From Nitrospina sp. (GTDB lineage: Bacteria > Nitrospinota > Nitrospinia > Nitrospinales > VA-1), in NCBI GenBank assembly GCA_018665625.1, contig JABJCF010000073.1, positions 1-20,489 on the forward strand: a stretch of DNA of 20,489 bases, written 5' to 3'. The notes beneath the pieces are model-generated. The model made no database searches. It saw only the letters and a program-made list of their open reading frames with translations, and was not told the origin of the DNA. Both the position numbers and the translations under genes were made by a program. This document shows positions 1 through 7,979 of the stretch, in pieces. Within the stretch, counting starts at the first letter, position 1. Each line of letters begins with the position of its first letter.

Positions 1-2
1 CA

Positions 3-374
3 CATCCTCACTTCAAAGGGAATAAAGAAATTGCAATGATGAAGGCTTTGCAGTATGTGCTGGATAAAAACTATACCGAGGCTGGAATAGAATTTAAAAA
101 AGTCCTGGAAATCAGTGAGCATTTGAAAAGTAGGGGGCTCGCCATCAATCCTCAATTAATTAGTTCTGTAGAAGCAGGTATCAAATTTTGTGAATTGATG
201 CAGTGGGAAAAACAGGGCGACACTAAAAACAGTTGTCTAAAAATTCAAGAACAAATCGATTTCCTTAAAAGTGGTGGTTCAATGGTGGAATACGACTCCA
301 AAAAAATCCGCAGCGAACTACACGCTGTGTTCTCCGAAGCCCTCCAACAATTGACCACAAAAATGCACTGCTAG
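3..374 (+). CDS. C-terminal part of an unrecognised helical protein (5' end outside window)
   Basis: The reading frame is open from the first complete codon in the window, with readable coding sequence (HPHFKGNKEIA) before the two adjacent ATG codons at 36 and 39. The gene therefore probably starts upstream and is cut by the window edge. A start at 36 would lack a good Shine-Dalgarno sequence. The visible 123 residues are mostly amphipathic helix. The stretch around DKNYTEAGIEFKKVLEI resembles the second helix of a TPR-like hairpin, but one repeat is too little to assign a family. The protein ends in KMHC. I do not recognise it; function unknown. It is followed by 128 non-coding bases and then the DUF3179 gene. 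Confidence 0.6.
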   Translation, partial: HPHFKGNKEIAMMKALQYVLDKNYTEAGIEFKKVLEISEHLKSRGLAINPQLISSVEAGIKFCELMQWEKQGDTKNSCLKIQEQIDFLKSGGSMVEYDSKKIRSELHAVFSEALQQLTTKMHC

Positions 375-454
375 CTACAAGGCGCAGGGCCAAGGGCGAG
401 ACGATTTCACACCGAATTTATAGGCCGATTTCCTGTGGCGATAGCCACTGTAAG

Positions 455-483
455 GTGACAGGGGTTTAGTCGACTAATATAGA
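455..483 (+). promoter_or_regulatory. Putative sigma70 promoter of the DUF3179 gene
   Basis: The hexamers GTGACA (455-460) and TATAGA (478-483) are separated by exactly 17 bases. Transcription would start near 490, giving a very short leader that begins at about the Shine-Dalgarno sequence (AAAGGAG, 489-495). This is a match by eye only. Confidence 0.45.
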
Positions 484-501
484 TTGGTAAAGGAGTCGAC
501 T
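466..501. promoter_or_regulatory. Putative operator: 12-bp palindrome plus second AGTCGACT copy
   Basis: TTAGTCGACTAA (466-477) is a perfect 12-bp palindrome filling the promoter spacer right up to the -10 hexamer. Its 8-bp core AGTCGACT recurs at 494-501, overlapping the Shine-Dalgarno/start region of the DUF3179 gene, 26 bases further on. Two copies bracketing the transcription start would suit a dimeric repressor. The binding protein is unknown. Confidence 0.35.
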
Positions 502-502
502 T

Positions 503-1441
503 ATGCGAGTGAAAAAGGCAGGTAAAGCCATTTTTGTTATTGTTTTGGCGGGTTTGGCTTTTTTTACTGTTTCTGGCTTTGATTATTCCCGGCACAGCAT
601 ACCTCTCGATGAAATTTCAGATGGCGGCCCCGGCAAGGACGGCATCCCCTCCATAGATAATCCTCGTTTTTTGACTGCGGAAGAAGCGGATGGTTCGCTA
701 TTGCGAAATGCAGATCGTGTTCTCGGGTTCTCCTATAACGGACACGCTCGAGCGTATCCCATTAAAATTTTGAACTGGCACGAAATTGTAAATGATAAGG
801 TAGGTGGGCAGCCCGTGGTGGTTAGTTTTTGCCCTTTGTGTGGCACTGGAATGGTATTCGATGCAAATGTGAAAAACCGTAGGCTGAAGTTCGGTGTTTC
901 AGGTTTGCTTTATCAAAGCGATATGCTTCTTTATGATCACCAAACGGAAAGCCTCTGGTCACAAATAAAATCGGAAGCGGTGACAGGGCCAATGACAGGG
1001 ACACGTTTGAAACTACTGGCATCGACACATACGAACTGGGGTTCCTGGAAGAAAAAGCATCCTCATGCCAAGGTGTTGTCAGATAAAACCGGATTCCGGC
1101 GTCCGTACGACCGTGACCCCTACCAGGGATATGAGTCAAACTCGCGGTTGATGTTTGATGTTCGTCTCATGAGTTCGAAATACCCTCCCAAGGAAAAAGT
1201 AATTGGCATTGAAATGGATGGAAAAGCCAAAGCCTATCCATTTTCAGAACTCAATAAAAGCCGATCGCCGGTAACGGATATATTCAACAAAATGCCAATT
1301 CAAATATTTTATGATAGAAAAACTAGAACGGCGGTTATTAAAGACAGTAAAGATAAAGAGTTGCCGTCAGTGGTGGGGTTTTGGTTTGCCTGGTTTGCGT
1401 TTCACCCGGAAACTAAAGTTTTTGTCGCCGAGAAGAGGTGA
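503..1441 (+). CDS. DUF3179 domain-containing secreted protein
   Basis: This 312-residue protein has a basic start and a hydrophobic stretch (about residues 8-24), giving an N-terminal signal peptide or membrane anchor, so it should act outside the cytoplasm. The remainder matches the DUF3179 family: a GIPSIDNPRF region, an NWHEIVND motif (91-98), and the family hallmark FCPLCGTG with Cys110 and Cys113, followed by the GVSGLLYQSDMLLYD and ESLWSQ region. The CxxC pair could bind a metal or form a disulfide; no activity is established for the family. The start is supported by AAAGGAG seven bases upstream of the ATG. It is transcribed alone and ends tail-to-tail against msrB. Family assignment is confident; function is unknown. 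Confidence 0.9.
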   Translation: MRVKKAGKAIFVIVLAGLAFFTVSGFDYSRHSIPLDEISDGGPGKDGIPSIDNPRFLTAEEADGSLLRNADRVLGFSYNGHARAYPIKILNWHEIVNDKVGGQPVVVSFCPLCGTGMVFDANVKNRRLKFGVSGLLYQSDMLLYDHQTESLWSQIKSEAVTGPMTGTRLKLLASTHTNWGSWKKKHPHAKVLSDKTGFRRPYDRDPYQGYESNSRLMFDVRLMSSKYPPKEKVIGIEMDGKAKAYPFSELNKSRSPVTDIFNKMPIQIFYDRKTRTAVIKDSKDKELPSVVGFWFAWFAFHPETKVFVAEKR

Positions 1442-1457
1442 TTGAGGCGATCACAAG

Positions 1458-1862
1458 TTAAATTTTTTCAGATTTTTTTAATTCCAGAGAGGCGGAATTG
1501 ATGCAATAACGAAGGCCTGTGGGGTCGGGTCCGTCTTCAAACACGTGGCCGAGGTGCGCATCACATTTGCTACAAAGAACCTCCACTCTTCTCATGAAAA
1601 ATTTGGTGTCTTCTTCAGTAGTGATGGCTTTTGTATCGACTGAATTATAAAAACTTGGCCAACCGGTACCTGAATCGAATTTTGTGATAGAGGAAAAAAG
1701 AGGTTCGCCGCAGCAGGAGCAGTGGTAGGTTCCTCTTTCATGACAGTCCCAATATTTCCCGGAAAAGGCGCGCTCGGTTCCCTTATTTCGGCAAACTTCG
1801 AATTGCTCGTCCGTTAACTTTTCCCGCCACTCGCTGTCCGTTTTTTGGATTTTTTCAGTCAC
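1458..1862 (-). CDS. msrB: Peptide-methionine (R)-S-oxide reductase MsrB
   Basis: MsrB reduces the R-epimer of methionine sulfoxide in proteins, using thioredoxin as reductant. The 134-residue length is normal for a single-domain MsrB. All signatures are visible: AFSGKYW (32-38), two zinc CxxC pairs (Cys48/Cys51 and Cys97/Cys100), GTGWPSF (65-71), HLGHVF (103-108) and the catalytic cysteine in RYCINSASL (Cys120). There is no signal peptide, so it is cytoplasmic. It is the last gene of a tight minus-strand operon, 17 bases after the anti-sigma factor, suggesting co-expression with the ECF sigma/anti-sigma pair and induction by oxidants. No MsrA partner is seen in the window. Confidence 0.96.
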   Translation of the reverse strand: MTEKIQKTDSEWREKLTDEQFEVCRNKGTERAFSGKYWDCHERGTYHCSCCGEPLFSSITKFDSGTGWPSFYNSVDTKAITTEEDTKFFMRRVEVLCSKCDAHLGHVFEDGPDPTGLRYCINSASLELKKSEKI

Positions 1863-1879
1863 TATAAGAACCTTTTTTC

Positions 1880-2155
1880 TTAGATATGTTCCTTAATATA
1901 ATTCTGTAATTTTTCTTTTGTTTCGGGCTTTAGAGAGGCAGTTTCGATCACTTCGCTGTCTTCTTTGCTGAGTTTTTGGGCTAGATTTCGCAAGACCTGT
2001 AGCTGCTGACTGTACATCCCACACAGGCTGCACATTGCAAGATGCATTTTTAAACGAATCTTTCCCCCTAAAGATAAAGGACGATCCATCTCTTCAGAAA
2101 TCAATGGATAGACATCTTTACAGGTCATCTTAAAAATGGACATGAGTAATTTCAT
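1880..2155 (-). CDS. Zinc-finger anti-sigma factor (zf-HC2/ZAS type)
   Basis: This 91-residue soluble protein lies 19 bases downstream of the ECF sigma gene in the same operon. The helical N-terminal half carries H38-x3-C42-x2-C45, with a further cysteine at position 12. This is the zinc-binding arrangement of ZAS anti-sigma factors such as RsrA and ChrR. There is no transmembrane segment, unlike membrane-bound anti-sigma factors. Such proteins hold the sigma factor until zinc or thiol chemistry changes. Thiol-based redox sensing is inferred here from the cysteines and the msrB neighbour; zinc sensing without redox control is the alternative. No convincing Shine-Dalgarno precedes the start; ATG codons 5 and 10 are possible alternatives. 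Confidence 0.85.
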   Translation of the reverse strand: MKLLMSIFKMTCKDVYPLISEEMDRPLSLGGKIRLKMHLAMCSLCGMYSQQLQVLRNLAQKLSKEDSEVIETASLKPETKEKLQNYIKEHI

Positions 2156-2174
2156 AGTTTTCTTTCGGTACTCA

Positions 2175-2732
2175 TTATTTGCTCAACCAGTTTGACTCCA
2201 AGCATAGCTTGAGTTGGTTCCTTGCACGATGGAGCATTACCCATAGATTCGTCGGTTTAACATTGAATTCTTTACAAATTTCCTCTGAGCTTAACCCTTC
2301 TACTTCTTTTAATACAAATAGACGGTGAAATTTTTCCGATAACCCGCCCATGCATTTCGCCAGAACCTGAGCGAGTTCCTTGTTTTCAGCGGCTTTTTCT
2401 GGGCTCAAATTCCAGTTATTGGGAGGGGGGACCATATGCCCGGACGGATCGAAATGAATATGATCCGTATCGGATTCGGAAATATCTAAGGAAACGTTTT
2501 TTTTCGAATTCCTGAAATGATCCATGGTTTTATGTTTTAAAATTCCAAATAGCCACGTTTTTTCGGTCGATTTCCCTGCAAAGGTGTGCTGAGATTTTAG
2601 AGCCGCAAAGAATGTAGTTTGAACCAGCTCTTCCGCAATATCGGGGTCTTTAACACGAACCAGAGTGTACCGATATAGCATGTCACCATATTGTTCAACC
2701 CATTTATCTGGCTCTAGCTTCTCTTCGCTCAT
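2175..2732 (-). CDS. ECF-type RNA polymerase sigma factor
   Basis: This is a 185-residue sigma factor with only regions 2 and 4, as in the ECF group. Region 2 spans about residues 16-75 (DMLYRYTLVRVKDPDIAEELVQ through KTWLFGILKHKTMDHFR). Region 4 spans about residues 125-180 (LSEKFHRLFVLKEVEGLS, then the helix-turn-helix ending in MLHRARNQLKLCL). A Pro/Asn-rich linker around 95-110 (GHMVPPPNNWNLSPEKAAEN) joins them. It heads the operon sigma / anti-sigma / msrB and is divergent from the ArsR-type gene, with only 66 bases between the chosen starts. ECF sigma factors paired with ZAS proteins usually activate their own operon; no clear ECF-type promoter pair could be picked by eye. Confidence 0.93.
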   Translation of the reverse strand: MSEEKLEPDKWVEQYGDMLYRYTLVRVKDPDIAEELVQTTFFAALKSQHTFAGKSTEKTWLFGILKHKTMDHFRNSKKNVSLDISESDTDHIHFDPSGHMVPPPNNWNLSPEKAAENKELAQVLAKCMGGLSEKFHRLFVLKEVEGLSSEEICKEFNVKPTNLWVMLHRARNQLKLCLESNWLSK

Positions 2733-2798
2733 ACTACCAGGGTCCTTATTTGGGGTTTTAACTTGAAGGTTTTTGAAGGAGCCAATATACTGGAATTT

Positions 2799-3113
2799 AT
2801 GAGTAACGCAACTACAGATTCTGGTGAATGTGCTCGCATATTAAAAGCCTTGGGTGATGAAACCCGATTGAAAATTGTCCAGTTGTTGCTCAAGGGTGAA
2901 AAAAGCGTATCGGATATTGTAAAGAGTTTGAGGATGGGCCAGCCTCAGGCTTCCCACCATTTATCAATTTTACGGTCATCCGGTTTGGTGGGAACGCGCA
3001 GGGAAGGTAATAAAATTATCAATTTCATTCATCCGGGTAAATATTTCTTAACTAAAAAAGAAACAGGTCTCGACCTGGGTTGTTGCTCGGTTAACTTCGA
3101 TAAGTCCTCCTAA
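2799..3113 (+). CDS. ArsR/SmtB-family winged-helix transcriptional regulator
   Basis: This is a 104-residue winged helix repressor. LKALGDETRLKIVQLLL (16-32) is the typical ArsR first helix. GQPQASHHLSILRSSGLV (47-64) is the recognition helix, followed by the wing (TRREGNKIINFI). Cysteines at 11, 95 and 96 (LGCC near the C-terminus) could form a metal or thiol sensor site; no classic ELCVCDL motif is present. The start is uncertain: the ATG at 2799 lacks a close Shine-Dalgarno, and an in-frame TTG at 2763 would add 12 residues and leave only 30 bases to the sigma gene. It is divergent from the ECF sigma gene and overlaps the 3' end of the convergent DUF362 gene by 4 bases. Confidence 0.88.
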   Translation: MSNATTDSGECARILKALGDETRLKIVQLLLKGEKSVSDIVKSLRMGQPQASHHLSILRSSGLVGTRREGNKIINFIHPGKYFLTKKETGLDLGCCSVNFDKSS

Positions 3114-4075
3114 TTAAAAGCATCTCTTTTTTCTTTAATTCCGATTTCATAAAATTGTTTGAGGAATGACTTCATAATCCGGTAAGGATTAAACGATATA
3201 TCTATTGCCCGGGCCGGTTCAAAGTCTGAAACCGTCAAGCTGGATAGGTTTGTCACACCAGAAATTTCAATTTTTTCCAGTTCGTAATTCCCATAGCCTT
3301 TAAGTCTGGCTGCTTCAAGCGCATATACATTGGAAAAACTTAAAAGCTCGGCGGCTATTCTGTCCAATGCAGTCATATCGGTCGAGGCGAGAAGCAATCC
3401 AAGAGGATAGGGGCTGCCATGAATGGGCCCTTGACCCTGCATGGCTTCAATACCGTCTGCTATGGTTAGGCAGGGGTTCACATGCCGCGCAATATCAATC
3501 AACATTTTTCCAAATTTAATCTTGTCGTTTTTGACCAGGCAATGCAGTATCGGTTTGCGCTTGCCAATGACGAGTCCGAATAAATTCTTGATGGCCAGAG
3601 TCATTGCCATTTGGCAATGCGATTTTACTTTAGGTAGATTGATGATACGGTCAAATTCACTCAGACAACCGGCAATTTTTAAATGGGGAACCCCTTCTTC
3701 ATTTTCAAATGGAACTGGGTCAGATAAGGGAACGATTTTACAACCATATTTTTTCTTTAACGGATCGTACCCTGCTTTTTTAGCAACCGCTTCCAGACTG
3801 CCCAGAGCAGGGCTGTCGCTGATAGTGATTTGGCCTACCGAAAAATCCTTGAGCACTCTGCATACCGCCTCAACAACCATCGGATGAGTGGTTACACAAT
3901 ATTCCGGGCTAAATCCTCTTAGAAGATTGGGTTTTAATAAAACTTTTTGTCCGGTTGAAAACAGAGAGCCCTTTTCGTCTATTACCGATAAGGCATCGCG
4001 AACAAAGGCTTCGATTTTATTGATCGAATAGCTATCAATTTTTTGTAAGTGAACTTTCGATTTCATGTTATCCAT
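3110..4075 (-). CDS. DUF362 domain-containing protein
   Basis: This 321-residue protein matches the DUF362 family in QKVLLKPNLL (about 43-52), TTHPMVVEAV, ITISDSPALG, INLPKVKSH with the following AIKNLFGLV, and the late ADGIEAMQGQGP motif. Many family members carry a ferredoxin-like 4Fe-4S domain; here no CxxCxxC cluster motif is present, so this is the cluster-free form. No activity is firmly established for the family. There is no signal peptide. It is the last gene of the minus-strand run, 47 bases after the MiaA-Slt fusion. Its stop lies within the end of the convergent ArsR gene. A second ATG three codons downstream is an alternative start. Confidence 0.88.
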   Translation of the reverse strand: MDNMKSKVHLQKIDSYSINKIEAFVRDALSVIDEKGSLFSTGQKVLLKPNLLRGFSPEYCVTTHPMVVEAVCRVLKDFSVGQITISDSPALGSLEAVAKKAGYDPLKKKYGCKIVPLSDPVPFENEEGVPHLKIAGCLSEFDRIINLPKVKSHCQMAMTLAIKNLFGLVIGKRKPILHCLVKNDKIKFGKMLIDIARHVNPCLTIADGIEAMQGQGPIHGSPYPLGLLLASTDMTALDRIAAELLSFSNVYALEAARLKGYGNYELEKIEISGVTNLSSLTVSDFEPARAIDISFNPYRIMKSFLKQFYEIGIKEKRDAFN

Positions 4076-4122
4076 TTTAGCTGTTCCAGTTGGATATTAT
4101 TAAGAATAATTAGCCGAACATT

Positions 4123-7100
4123 TTAAGAATGAGAATAAAGCGCTTTGTAAATACCCCGGTTTCTCAAAACATGTTTTACGTACCGCCTTGTTTCAGGGTA
4201 AGGGATGGATTCGATGAACACATCCAGATCATTTAAATGACCGAACCTTTTCAACCATTTTTTTAGAACATGAGGGCCGGCATTGTACGAAATTAAGATG
4301 TGTGTGCCGTTTTCTCCAAATCGCTTGTTCAATTGACTGACATATTTGACACCCAGCCTGATGTTTAAATCGGGTTCGAATAGCACATCGGCTTCAAAGG
4401 GTTTTTTTAGCTTGGTCCTGGGGTAAAGCTTTTTCCCCGTAGCCGGCATAATCTGCATGAGACCCCGTGCTCCCGCCGGTGACAATGCCTTGTGGTCAAA
4501 CAGGCTCTCCTGTCTGATTATTCCATTTACAAAATAAGGATCTACCTTTCGATATTTTGAATTAGAAGTTACCTCTTCGTGGTAGGCAAGCGGGAAAAAA
4601 TATTTCCAGAATTTTGGGGATAATGAACGCTCACCCGATTTGGTGGCAAAGTCCTTATACAATTGCAATAGCTTGAGCGACTCGGAATAACCATTGGCAT
4701 TATGGTAAAGGTTTGAAAGCCATAACACTCCTGTCATATTTTTTCGAATGGATTTTTCAAGGCGCTGTATTTCGTTTCGCGCTTCCATTGTCAGACCAAT
4801 TGCTGTCAATTCTTGTGTGCGGATGTGGTGAAATTTTTCTCGGCTATCTAAGGGCCGGTCAAGCTTAACTGAGGTTTTTGCAGTTGTGTCTTCTGATGGG
4901 TTTGCAGGAAAAGAAACTCCCGCTTCCAACATTTTCTCTTTTGCGCGGATCCCATGAAATGTATATGGATACTGATTTGCGACATCCGTAAAAATTTCTT
5001 TGGCTTTTTCTTTTTCGCCGAGTTTTTCTGCCGATTTAGCACTCCAATATAAATTATATTCAATGAAAGGTCCTTTTGGGAACCGGCGGGCAACGTCCTG
5101 AAATCGTTCAAAGGCCTTTTGAAATTTTCCATCGATATAATTAACCCACCCAAGCCGCCATCCGGCCCACTGGCCATAATAATCTTCAGAGTATTTGTTT
5201 AAAACTTGTTGGTAGAAATTAAGTGCCTCGGGGTAGTTTTTTCTTTCTTCATAAATTTTCCCCACAAAAAATAAGGCCTTGATCGCATAGCTTGATGATG
5301 AGTTCTCGGTAGCAACTTTTTTGAAATATTTTGCTCCAGGCATAGGTTTCCCAAGGTTCCAAAGGTTTCGTCCAATATTGAATTTGGCTTTGTGAATCTG
5401 GGCATGGTTGGGGTAAAGTTTTGAGAATTTTTCTAAAGCAATATTTGCGGTTTTTCTATCTCGTAATCCTCGATGAGCATTCGAGAGAAAGAAGAAAAAT
5501 CTTCCCGGCATCGGGTTGTTCGTTTTTTGAATTTCACTAATCTCAGATATGATTTCTTTGTATCGCACGCCTTTAAACAGCTGTTCGATTCGCTCCGTGT
5601 GCTCTCGTAAGGTTAGAGGAACTGTTTTTATATCTGAAGAGGCGCTAAGCTTTTTTAAGGCAGTTTCGGCATCTGGAGTAAGCTCGTGGTTGGGGTATTT
5701 AATGGGGAGTTGTCGATAATTTAAATAAGCTTCATTTTTTTTCCCCAGTTTCTCTTGATGTGTGGCTAATTTGAAAATGAGTTCAGGTAGATAAGGACGA
5801 AAACTTTTGTGGTAAAAAGAATTTTTCAATGTTGCGATTGATTCCAGCAATACTTCTTCCGCTTTAATTTCATCCTTACTTTGAATATAAGTGTCGGCAA
5901 GAATGATTTGGGCTTCCGGGTAGAGTTGCGTGTATGGAAAACTTTTAAGGAGTTGCAGAATGTGCGTTTGTGCTTGCTCATGTTTTTTGTCGCTTGATTC
6001 TGCTTTTGCAAGATTTAGCAAAATATAATCTTCAATTTCTGGATATTTTTTTACCAGAGGGGATAATGCCTCAATAGCTTTGTCGTATTTTTTATTCTCG
6101 ATGTGTAGGAGGCCGAGCAAAAATCGAGAACGCTTACTTTCTATTGTATCAGGAGCAGTATTTTGAATGGCGAGGAGTTGGTTTTTAGCCTTTCCCCATT
6201 CTTTTTTAAGGAAAAGATTTTTAGCTTGTTCGAAATCATGAGAAATGTTTTTGGCTTCTGATTTAGAGCCGAAACCTAAAACAAGAAAAATTGCTAAAAC
6301 GCAGGCTGCTACATTGGGCAGGCGAGAGAGCAGTCTATTGCTGAGTGTTTCGGGAGTATCTTTTTTATCTGTGGCGATGATTTGTGCTTCGGGCATTTTT
6401 CGAAACCAGGTGAGTTGGCGTTTTGCATAATGACGGGTCTCCCGTTTGATTTCATAAATCGCTCTTTCTAATGTCAAATCGCCTTGATGATAACGTGTCA
6501 TTTGAGTATAGCCGATGCTCTTAAATGGTTTTAAATCGGCGGAGAAACCTCGATCAAGAATGTTTTTTACTTCGCTTTCGAGTCCATCATCAATCATGTC
6601 ATCAACCCGTTGGTCAATTTTCGCATAAAGCTCCGCTCGGTTCCACTCGAGTATAAATGTGCAGATGGGGAATCGAGTTTCGGAGGCAGAGTCTTCTTTA
6701 TGGAATTTTGAAAATGGTTTTCCTGTCTCCATAAAAACTCCCAAAGCTCTTTCAATTCTCAAGGAATCGGTTCCCGAAATTTTTTCGGCGAAATCAGGGT
6801 CTATGGTTTGTAGTTTTTTGTGGACTTGTTCGACTCCGGACTCAAGAATATCTTGTTGTATTTTTTTTCGGGTTTCGTCGGATATTTCGACAGCACAGTC
6901 ATAATCCTGTGTTAGAACTTTTAGATAGAGAGCGGTTCCTCCAACGAGGATGGGGATTTTATTTTGACTCATCAGGTTGTGGATCGCTTCCAAAGCCTTT
7001 GTTTTAAAATCAAATGCATTAAATTCCTCATCGGGTTCCAGAATGTCAATGAGATGATGAGGAATGGCTTGGCGATCTTTTGCCGATGGCTTGGCCGTGC

Positions 7101-7233
7101 CAATGTCAAAGTATTTGTAAACCTGCATGGAGTCGGCACTGATAATTTCTGTGTTAAGTTTTCGAGCCAGTGCCAGGGCGGTTTCACTTTTCCCCGAAGT
7201 GGTGGGTCCGGTCAATACAATTAAAGGAATCAT
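4123..7233 (-). CDS. miaA: MiaA tRNA dimethylallyltransferase fused to TPR/Slt-type lytic transglycosylase
   Basis: One uninterrupted ORF of 1036 residues. Residues 1 to about 300 are a complete MiaA, which transfers dimethylallyl to N6 of A37 in UNN-decoding tRNAs: P-loop GPTTSGKS (9-16), DSMQVYKYFDIGTAKP (34-49), HHLID, GGTALYLK, and the C-terminal RQLTWFRK. A single hydrophobic segment (308-322) ending in SKSEA follows, preceded by arginines. Next come about 550 residues of TPR-like helical repeats. The final domain is lytic transglycosylase: catalytic Glu909 in RQESLFD, GLMQIMP (924-930) and YNAGP (983-987). An earlier in-frame ATG at 7281 exists, but GGAG just upstream favours 7233. The start lies inside the end of the TrmN6 gene, suggesting translational coupling. 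Free MiaA and Slt are normally separate proteins in different compartments, so this fusion is unusual. An internal start or proteolysis could still separate them. Confidence 0.9.
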   Translation of the reverse strand: MIPLIVLTGPTTSGKSETALALARKLNTEIISADSMQVYKYFDIGTAKPSAKDRQAIPHHLIDILEPDEEFNAFDFKTKALEAIHNLMSQNKIPILVGGTALYLKVLTQDYDCAVEISDETRKKIQQDILESGVEQVHKKLQTIDPDFAEKISGTDSLRIERALGVFMETGKPFSKFHKEDSASETRFPICTFILEWNRAELYAKIDQRVDDMIDDGLESEVKNILDRGFSADLKPFKSIGYTQMTRYHQGDLTLERAIYEIKRETRHYAKRQLTWFRKMPEAQIIATDKKDTPETLSNRLLSRLPNVAACVLAIFLVLGFGSKSEAKNISHDFEQAKNLFLKKEWGKAKNQLLAIQNTAPDTIESKRSRFLLGLLHIENKKYDKAIEALSPLVKKYPEIEDYILLNLAKAESSDKKHEQAQTHILQLLKSFPYTQLYPEAQIILADTYIQSKDEIKAEEVLLESIATLKNSFYHKSFRPYLPELIFKLATHQEKLGKKNEAYLNYRQLPIKYPNHELTPDAETALKKLSASSDIKTVPLTLREHTERIEQLFKGVRYKEIISEISEIQKTNNPMPGRFFFFLSNAHRGLRDRKTANIALEKFSKLYPNHAQIHKAKFNIGRNLWNLGKPMPGAKYFKKVATENSSSSYAIKALFFVGKIYEERKNYPEALNFYQQVLNKYSEDYYGQWAGWRLGWVNYIDGKFQKAFERFQDVARRFPKGPFIEYNLYWSAKSAEKLGEKEKAKEIFTDVANQYPYTFHGIRAKEKMLEAGVSFPANPSEDTTAKTSVKLDRPLDSREKFHHIRTQELTAIGLTMEARNEIQRLEKSIRKNMTGVLWLSNLYHNANGYSESLKLLQLYKDFATKSGERSLSPKFWKYFFPLAYHEEVTSNSKYRKVDPYFVNGIIRQESLFDHKALSPAGARGLMQIMPATGKKLYPRTKLKKPFEADVLFEPDLNIRLGVKYVSQLNKRFGENGTHILISYNAGPHVLKKWLKRFGHLNDLDVFIESIPYPETRRYVKHVLRNRGIYKALYSHS

Positions 7234-7927
7234 AAATCTCCTGCATCTCCTTAGTATAGCTTCCATCTCTATTATAAACATAGAGTGGTGAATCGACTAT
7301 TAAATCGCGTTTCTTTTCTTTTATAGCATCCACCAAAAATATTTTTGCTTCTGCATTGTTGTGGCCGTGAATGAAACGGATTCGGCTGGGAAATAGCTCT
7401 CGGTTCTCTAGCTCGCGCATGGTTTCAAGCAGTCGGATAGGGGGATAGGTCAAGGTAATATGCCCGCCCTTTTTTAAAAGGGATTTGGCTTTGTCGAGTA
7501 GGGTTGGCAAATTTAGCTTGAGTTCGTGCCTTGCAATGGCTTTTTCGGGATTGGGGTTAGTGCGCCCTGAATTTATTTTGCGGTAGGGCGGATTGGATAC
7601 GATCAAATCAAATTGTTCTGGGGGCAAATTTGAACCCCCATCGAGAAAATTGCCCTTGATAATTTTTATGGGTATTTGATTTTTAGAAACATTCTTTTTG
7701 GCTATTTCGGCCGCTGAATCTTGAATTTCTATCCCCGTAATTTCGAGTTCGGGTTCTCGAAAATTCATGAGGAGGGGAATGATGCCGCAGCCGGTTCCAA
7801 CATCGAGTACTTTATGCCCCGGGACTAAAGTGGAAAAATGGGCCAGCAAAAAGGGTTCAATAGAATAGCGGTAACCTGAGTCATTCTGCGTAATGATCTG
7901 ATCTTTTATCTTTTTAGCAGCGTTCAT
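7184..7927 (-). CDS. TrmN6-like tRNA1(Val) A37 N6-methyltransferase
   Basis: This 247-residue SAM-dependent methyltransferase has the SAM-binding motif DVGTGCGI (42-49), the acidic end of strand 2 (GIEIQ), and the catalytic NPPY (112-115) typical of N6-adenine methylation. The stretch after it (NSGRTNPNPEKAIARHEL) is characteristic of the YfiC/TrmN6 family, which methylates A37 of tRNA1(Val). The generic name 'methyltransferase' is safer if substrate matters. Its last 50 bases overlap the start of miaA, and its KEMQEIYDSF codons include the miaA Shine-Dalgarno. Both neighbours therefore modify the same tRNA position, A37. No clear Shine-Dalgarno precedes its own ATG; it lies 52 bases after the radical SAM gene. 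Confidence 0.85.
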   Translation of the reverse strand: MNAAKKIKDQIITQNDSGYRYSIEPFLLAHFSTLVPGHKVLDVGTGCGIIPLLMNFREPELEITGIEIQDSAAEIAKKNVSKNQIPIKIIKGNFLDGGSNLPPEQFDLIVSNPPYRKINSGRTNPNPEKAIARHELKLNLPTLLDKAKSLLKKGGHITLTYPPIRLLETMRELENRELFPSRIRFIHGHNNAEAKIFLVDAIKEKKRDLIVDSPLYVYNRDGSYTKEMQEIYDSFNCIDRTHHFGEK

Positions 7928-7979
7928 GAAGGATTTTTCTGTTTTTATGGCCTGGGTGATAGGGGAATATCGATACGGG

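Larger units (their letters stand above)
375..502 (+). other. Intergenic region with two small hairpins and a palindromic promoter
   Basis: These 128 bases hold a short stem-loop GTGGC-GATA-GCCAC (435-448), an alternative stem CTGT/ACAG (448-461) and the promoter and palindrome listed separately. No tRNA-like or coding structure is visible. The hairpin has no U-tract, so it is at best a weak terminator for the upstream gene. Confidence 0.4.

Noticed and set aside
1438..1454. Terminator between DUF3179 and msrB (GTGAT/ATCAC)
   Set aside because: The stem is only 5 bp with a 7-base loop and overlaps the stop codon, so support is too weak.
6300..6315. Lipobox (VAAC) in the MiaA-Slt junction
   Set aside because: The cysteine precedes the hydrophobic stretch instead of following it, so it cannot be a lipoprotein signal.
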